Shown piece after piece: positions 24,645-28,988 of a DNA stretch of 28,988 nucleotides. Within the stretch, counting starts at the first letter, position 1. Every line of letters begins with the position of its first letter. The position numbers and the translations under genes were made by a program. Origin of the DNA: an uncultured Flavihumibacter sp. (lineage in GTDB: Bacteria > Bacteroidota > Bacteroidia > Chitinophagales > Chitinophagaceae); assembly GCA_946481605.1 (NCBI GenBank), contig CAMLPA010000005.1:1-28988 (forward strand). Reading direction: 5' to 3'. The notes below the pieces were generated by a model. It saw only the letters and a list, made by a program, of their open reading frames with translations, had not been told where the DNA came from and made no database searches.

Positions 24645-27600
24645 TCAGAGCGCAACCTGTACCCCTCCGCTGAACATTTTAGGTTGCGGGTACCTTGCAT
24701 TGGGTGTATTGGGGTCCACATTGTTCTTATCCGCCTTCCATAAAAATCCGAGGTTGCGTGCATAAAGAAATATGCGGGCCGACTTAAAAAATGCAGGTGA
24801 AGTCCGTTTGGAAGAAAGCACGTATCCAAGGTTGATGTCCTGAATGGCAATATGGTCACCTCGTGACATCAGCACTTCCGATCTGTTATAAATAGCGGCC
24901 TCATTGGTATTGAACCCATTCAGCCCTCCGCCCGCAGGCACATGGGTGAACTGCTCATCTCCAGGTTGCTTCCACTTCAGGAGCAGGTCCGAATGGAAAG
25001 ACAAATTATTGTTGTATTCTTCCCCCGGGAATACGGACCTGCGGCCATACACATAGCCTGCTTTCCATGCCAGGAGAACACTCAGTTGAAGGCGTTTCCA
25101 TTCAAAATTATTCAGCACAGAACCAAATACAGGCGGCGCTGTAACACCTGCATATACAAGGTCTTCTTTTTTCAGATCGGCCAGGTACGCGGCGTAGTCT
25201 GTAGAAACCTGACCATCCTTCTTCACCACCACTTTTCCATTCGTGGGGTCAAGCCCGTGCCAGGGGAAGACATACATTCCGGAGACGGGGCGCCCAGGCT
25301 CGAGTGGCCTGCTGAACCCCGCCAGTCCAACATAATTAAGCCCGGTAAGCGTGCTGCCATTGTAATATTCCTTCACTTTATCTTTCGCCAGGTTGAACCA
25401 CCAAGTGGTTTGCCATTTGAATGCGCCACCGGTAATATTCCTGGTGGTAAACTGCAGGTCTATCCCCCTTGTACGCAGTGATGCATAATTGTAACGGTAG
25501 GCATTAAGGGCGAAATTGGCACTGTTGATGCCAGTGGACGGCGCAATAAAAGCATCTCCAATAAGATCGTTGGCATCTTTCTGAAACAGATCGATTGTGC
25601 CGCTTACGCGTTTATTGAACAGCGACCAATCGAACCCAATGTTGAATGTGGTCACACGCTCCCATTTAAGCGAAGGGTTTCCGGGAGATATGATATTGGC
25701 GTACTGCGCGAGATTCGGATCGGCCCATAAAGGCGTGTCGTACCTGATAACGGGGAAAACGGACACATCCTTGTTCACATTTCCACTGCTGCCATAAGTG
25801 GTGCGCAGCCTGAAGTGATCTACCCATCTGGCTTTAAAAAACTTTTCGGCTGAAATATCCCAACTCATGCCGGCAGACCATAATAAAGTTCCTTTCTGGT
25901 TTGTTTTTACACCGAAGAGATTAGAACCATCCCACCGCGTACTTCCGCTAAGTATGTATTTAGACCTGAAGGTATGCGAGGCGTTGGCGAAATAAGAAAG
26001 GTACCTGTCCATAAGATAGTAGGGCATTTCATTTGAACCAGGCACCTTAGTGGCGCTACCGAGGAAGGTAGGGTAAGACAAATTATAATTCATCGCGGAT
26101 GTTCCCGTACCGAGATCATCGTTGTAGTTGTACATAATAGTTCCGGGGAAGTTCTGGTCCTCGAACTGCCTGATCTCTGCGCCTGCCAGTCCCATAAAAC
26201 TATGATCGCCCATTGTTTTGGATCCGTTCAAAGATACTCTTCCGGAATACTGTGTTTGTTCTGTGGGACTACCCAACCGGAGTATGCCGCCATAGGGAAT
26301 TACCTTCGACCCATCGGCCTGGGTAAAATTGTTCACCAGGTTTCGCACGAAATAGGTTTCAGGAGAATAGTAGAACCTTCTTTTAGCAGCGGATTCTGCA
26401 TGTTGAAAAGTTGCATCCAGTTGAAGTCCCTCCACGATATGGTACCGTACATTCCCCGAGAGTTCGAAGTTGGACCTGGTGGAAGTATTATCAGCCAGTT
26501 TCACTTCTTCGAGCGGCACATAGCTCCAGGGCAGGTATCCCTTGCTTTCGGCATCCTCCCTGGAGGCGGTACGCAGGTACATTTCTATGGAAAGCGGGTT
26601 CCCGTTTTCATCGGCGAGGTTATAATACGGGCGCAGGCCGGCGCTTCCGTTGCCGAGGTCTGTAATATTTATGGCGTTGTTGTTTCCAAGTTCCTTTGCA
26701 TACCTCATACGGGCGGTGATTTCCAGTTTTTTCACCGGCCGGAAGGTATTGTCCATATTCAGGGTAAGTCGGCGGCTATCATCGCCAATCATTCCGGAGC
26801 GGCTTTTATCGAATCCTGCGGAGAAGAAGTACCTGTTTGCGTCGCTTCCTCCGTTGATGCCGATCGAATATTGTTGCTGGATAGCATTCTGGTACAGGTA
26901 TTTCAGCGCGTCGTTCCTGAGGTCGGTATTTTTCATGCGCTGCTCTTCCGCCAGGAATGCTTCCTCGCTGATGAGGTGGTCTCTTTGTTTGATGAGCAAC
27001 TCTGCATATTGTGAAAACGCGGCTTTCATAAACATTTCATTCACTGTCCAGTCGCCGCGGAGGAATCTTTCCTTCTCAATCTGCATCACCATTTCGGAAG
27101 GCATATAGTTCCTGTCGTAAAACAGGTTGGGTCTGGAGGAAATGGTGGTATTGGCGGAAACGGTAATTTCCGTTCTCCTGTTGTATTGCCCCTGGCGGGT
27201 GGTGATCACGATCACGCCATTGCCTGCCCTGGCTCCCCAGATAGAGGCCGCGGCTGCATCGCGAAGAATGGTTACATTTTCAACATCATTGGGATTGATG
27301 TCTCTGATATCCCCATCGTAGGGGAAATTGTTCAGGATAATCAAAGGCGAAGATTCAGACATGATGGTGGCACGCCCCCTGCTTTCGAGCTGGAACTCAC
27401 CTACATCTTCCCCAAGTGCACCTGTACGATTGAACAGCAATCCGTTGGTAATGCCTTCCAGCCTGGTAAGTATATCCGGCCCAGTGCTCCTGTTCAGCAT
27501 TTCCCTGCTCACAAATGTGAATGCTCCTGTAGCCCTTTCCTTCGGCAACTGCTGATAACCGGTTGACACCACTTCCACTTCTTCCATTTTGTTCTGCAAT

Positions 27601-28307
27601 GGCGGCAATACCACCACCCAGTTCCCTTCACTACCACTCACTTTCAACTCCCGCCGCTGATAGCCGACAAAAGATACCACCACCACATCGCCTTCCTTCG
27701 CTTCAATCGTAAACCAGCCATCGGCACCCGTTACCACGCCTTTGGATCTGCCTTTTACCTGGACAGAAGCGCCTACAAGCGGGCTCCCTGTTGTATCGAG
27801 CACCTGCCCACGCACCTGTATGTACCACGCTTCACGCTGTACACTATCTTTCTCTGAATTGGCGGAAATTGTTTCGCGGGAAAGAACAATACTTCCTGTG
27901 CCTGCATCAAGTTCGAAAGTAACCCCCTGACCATCCAGTACTTTTTCCAGCAGCGATGACAGCGGGGCATTGCGCACATGAAGCGTTACCCTTTTGTTTT
28001 TGGGCAGGAAATCCTGTTTGCCGAACACCACGTACCCGGTTTGTTGCTCAATGGCGCGGAACACTTCCCGGAAGGTAAGGCCACGGCCTGAAAGCGTAAC
28101 ATGCTGGGCTTTGCCCCCGGCATGGCAGGTCAGTAACCCTGCCAACAGGAAAAAAGAAAGCATTTTCATCATCAACAGCAGTTTTGTAACCGATGGAAGA
28201 ACTGGTGTTGCACCTGGGTGCATGAAGTTCCGCCATCCGGATGCCTGCCACGGGTTCCTTTTGCCAATGGCTACAAGGTGCCCGGTACGCAAAGCGTTTT
28301 TTTTCAT
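24645..28307 (-). CDS. SusC/RagA-like TonB-dependent transporter with STN domain (second locus)
   Basis: This 1220-residue transporter starts at 28307 (MKKNALRTGH); the open frame runs to 28430 through leader hairpins, so the shorter start is preferred. The leader is unusually long, about 68 residues, with its hydrophobic part at MMKMLSFFLLAGLLTCH. Domains in order: STN (about 70-140, TLSGRGLTFREVFRAIEQQ), carboxypeptidase-D-like sandwich (about 165-230), VSTGYQQLPKERATGAF, plug (about 250-370) with ESRGRATIM and NPNDVENVTILRDAAAA, then the barrel, ending GGVQVAL. The FecR gene directly upstream supports trans-envelope signalling. The RGRA/T and LPKERATG blocks match the other SusC-like protein in this window. 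Confidence 0.95.
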   Translation of the reverse strand: MKKNALRTGHLVAIGKRNPWQASGWRNFMHPGATPVLPSVTKLLLMMKMLSFFLLAGLLTCHAGGKAQHVTLSGRGLTFREVFRAIEQQTGYVVFGKQDFLPKNKRVTLHVRNAPLSSLLEKVLDGQGVTFELDAGTGSIVLSRETISANSEKDSVQREAWYIQVRGQVLDTTGSPLVGASVQVKGRSKGVVTGADGWFTIEAKEGDVVVVSFVGYQRRELKVSGSEGNWVVVLPPLQNKMEEVEVVSTGYQQLPKERATGAFTFVSREMLNRSTGPDILTRLEGITNGLLFNRTGALGEDVGEFQLESRGRATIMSESSPLIILNNFPYDGDIRDINPNDVENVTILRDAAAASIWGARAGNGVIVITTRQGQYNRRTEITVSANTTISSRPNLFYDRNYMPSEMVMQIEKERFLRGDWTVNEMFMKAAFSQYAELLIKQRDHLISEEAFLAEEQRMKNTDLRNDALKYLYQNAIQQQYSIGINGGSDANRYFFSAGFDKSRSGMIGDDSRRLTLNMDNTFRPVKKLEITARMRYAKELGNNNAINITDLGNGSAGLRPYYNLADENGNPLSIEMYLRTASREDAESKGYLPWSYVPLEEVKLADNTSTRSNFELSGNVRYHIVEGLQLDATFQHAESAAKRRFYYSPETYFVRNLVNNFTQADGSKVIPYGGILRLGSPTEQTQYSGRVSLNGSKTMGDHSFMGLAGAEIRQFEDQNFPGTIMYNYNDDLGTGTSAMNYNLSYPTFLGSATKVPGSNEMPYYLMDRYLSYFANASHTFRSKYILSGSTRWDGSNLFGVKTNQKGTLLWSAGMSWDISAEKFFKARWVDHFRLRTTYGSSGNVNKDVSVFPVIRYDTPLWADPNLAQYANIISPGNPSLKWERVTTFNIGFDWSLFNKRVSGTIDLFQKDANDLIGDAFIAPSTGINSANFALNAYRYNYASLRTRGIDLQFTTRNITGGAFKWQTTWWFNLAKDKVKEYYNGSTLTGLNYVGLAGFSRPLEPGRPVSGMYVFPWHGLDPTNGKVVVKKDGQVSTDYAAYLADLKKEDLVYAGVTAPPVFGSVLNNFEWKRLQLSVLLAWKAGYVYGRRSVFPGEEYNNNLSFHSDLLLKWKQPGDEQFTHVPAGGGLNGFNTNEAAIYNRSEVLMSRGDHIAIQDINLGYVLSSKRTSPAFFKSARIFLYARNLGFLWKADKNNVDPNTPNARYPQPKMFSGGVQVAL

Positions 28308-28360
28308 AATTTGTGCTTGGTTTTGGTTGAATAAAAATGACGACAAACTCATTCGAATCG

Positions 28361-28369
28361 ACCTGAACA
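28361..28369 (-). promoter_or_regulatory. 9-mer shared by both susC leaders (copy 2)
   Basis: On the minus strand this reads TGTTCAGGT, identical to 6961-6969, and lies about 55 nt before the SusC start at 28307. See copy 1 for the caution about chance. Confidence 0.3.
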
Positions 28370-28404
28370 ATGACCAGAGCGGTTCCAAGCACTCAGGCCA
28401 TCGG

Positions 28405-28426
28405 TTTCCGGCTTTAAAACCGGAAA
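28405..28426. other. Hairpin in the second susC leader
   Basis: TTTCCGG and CCGGAAA pair around CTTTAAAA. An alternative GGTTT/AAACC pairing uses the same bases, so two folds compete. It lies 4 bp from the larger hairpin at 28431-28458. Confidence 0.5.
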
Positions 28427-28430
28427 TCAT

Positions 28431-28467
28431 CCCCGCTTCACGGCCAAGTGAAGCGGGGTTTCTTTTT
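28431..28467 (+). terminator. Strong hairpin with T-run in the second fecR-susC gap
   Basis: An 11-bp perfect stem, CCCCGCTTCAC (28431-28441) with GTGAAGCGGGG (28448-28458), is followed on the plus strand by TTTCTTTTT. It is a textbook intrinsic terminator for a plus-strand RNA, but no plus-strand gene is visible before it. On the minus strand there is no T-run, so it should not stop the fecR-susC transcript. Confidence 0.75.
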
Positions 28468-28509
28468 CAGGGTCTACCCGACAATTTCATATAATGGCTG
28501 CCCCCTCGG

Positions 28510-28522
28510 CCACCTGCGGTGG
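28510..28522. other. Short hairpin after the second fecR gene
   Basis: CCACC and GGTGG pair around a 3-nt loop, 40 bp past the fecR stop. With the hairpins at 28405 and 28431 it makes three in the 254-bp fecR-susC gap. No T-run follows. Confidence 0.4.
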
Positions 28523-28561
28523 TCGCTAAAGCAATGTATATACAGTAATGGCAAGAGAAAT

Positions 28562-28988
28562 TTATTGCGTAATAACCAACCTGTTTCCCGCCTCAAGACG
28601 GAATTTCACCTCAGATTTTTCAAGTATGGAAAGCACTTGCCGCAAACTGTTGCGTGTGCTGATTTTTCCGAAAAAGGTTGCAGCGGGCGGTCCATTTTCA
28701 TACACCACCTCAATATCATACCACCGTTCCAACTGCGTCATCACTTCTTTGAGGTCGGCCCCATCGAAGTTGAACAGGCCGTTCTTCCAGGCCACCACCT
28801 GTTCAAGGTCAACATCCTGCGAGACAGATATATTTTCGGCTATCCGAGCCTGTTCTCCCGGACGGATCATTCTTTCTTCTTTCTCCCGCCGCACCAATAC
28901 CGATCCTTCGATTAATGTGGTCCTGATAAAGGTTTCGTTGTCGTAAGCCTTCACATTAAAACTTGTTCCCAGCACTTCTACTTCTGCC
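28562..28988 (-). CDS. FecR-family anti-sigma factor, C-terminal part (cut by window edge)
   Basis: About 142 residues are visible; the gene continues past the right edge. The frame entering at the edge reads AEVEVLGTSFNVKAYDNE, the conserved end of the FecR domain, followed by LIEGSVLVRR, IRPGEQARIAE and the DUF4974-like domain with FNFDGADLKEVMTQLERWYD. These blocks align well with the other FecR-like protein (7037-8197). It should regulate the sigma factor that controls the second locus; that sigma gene is expected just outside the window. An internal GTG at 28975 is not a real start. Confidence 0.92.
   Translation of the reverse strand, partial: AEVEVLGTSFNVKAYDNETFIRTTLIEGSVLVRREKEERMIRPGEQARIAENISVSQDVDLEQVVAWKNGLFNFDGADLKEVMTQLERWYDIEVVYENGPPAATFFGKISTRNSLRQVLSILEKSEVKFRLEAGNRLVITQ

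Noticed and set aside
26202..27014. 270-residue plus-strand ORF
   Set aside because: It lies opposite the SusC-like barrel, has low-complexity shadow-like composition and no domain.
3252..28307. Recombination hotspot or phase-variable inversion between the two susC genes
   Set aside because: Both are on the same strand, similarity is at the protein-block level, and no inverted repeats or invertase gene were seen.

Overview
The window looks like chromosomal DNA of a Bacteroidota bacterium, most likely Chitinophagaceae or a close relative. The grounds are two SusC/SusD-type outer-membrane nutrient-uptake loci, FecR anti-sigma factors with the Bacteroidota-type C-terminal domain, a Bacteroidota-type ECF sigma factor, a type IX secretion (T9SS) sorting domain, TlpA-like proteins with a DUF4369-like N-terminus, and starts without Shine-Dalgarno sequences. 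Species cannot be fixed from the sequence alone. Every gene is on the minus strand except the WYL regulator. No IS element, integrase, CRISPR array, tRNA or rRNA was seen.

Region 1 (about 1-8.9 kb, read right to left) is a complete regulated uptake locus: ECF sigma factor, FecR-type anti-sigma factor, SusC-like TonB-dependent transporter with an N-terminal STN signalling domain, SusD-like lipoprotein, a periplasmic thioredoxin-fold protein, and a small secreted protein of unknown function. Region 2 (about 9.0-11.9 kb) is an RNA ligase gene, rtcB, divergent from a WYL-domain regulator. The 370-bp region between them is full of dyads and hairpins. Region 3 (about 11.9-18.0 kb) is one 2019-residue secreted beta-helix protein with an internal duplication and a T9SS C-terminal signal. 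Region 4 (about 18.3 kb to the right edge) is a second uptake locus: FecR (cut by the edge), SusC, SusD, two tandem TlpA-like oxidoreductases, a further thioredoxin-fold protein, and a kinase-like phosphotransferase overlapping it by 4 bp.

How the genes should work together: in each uptake locus the SusC STN domain should signal substrate binding through FecR in the inner membrane to an ECF sigma factor. Neither locus carries a glycoside hydrolase, peptidase or sulfatase. Their accessory genes are four thioredoxin-fold envelope proteins, which points to a redox-linked substrate or a redox maintenance role rather than classical polysaccharide breakdown. This is inference. The best candidates for something undescribed are the SusCD-plus-thioredoxin architecture, the structured rtcB/WYL intergenic region, and the hairpins followed by T-tracts on the strand opposite to both susC genes.
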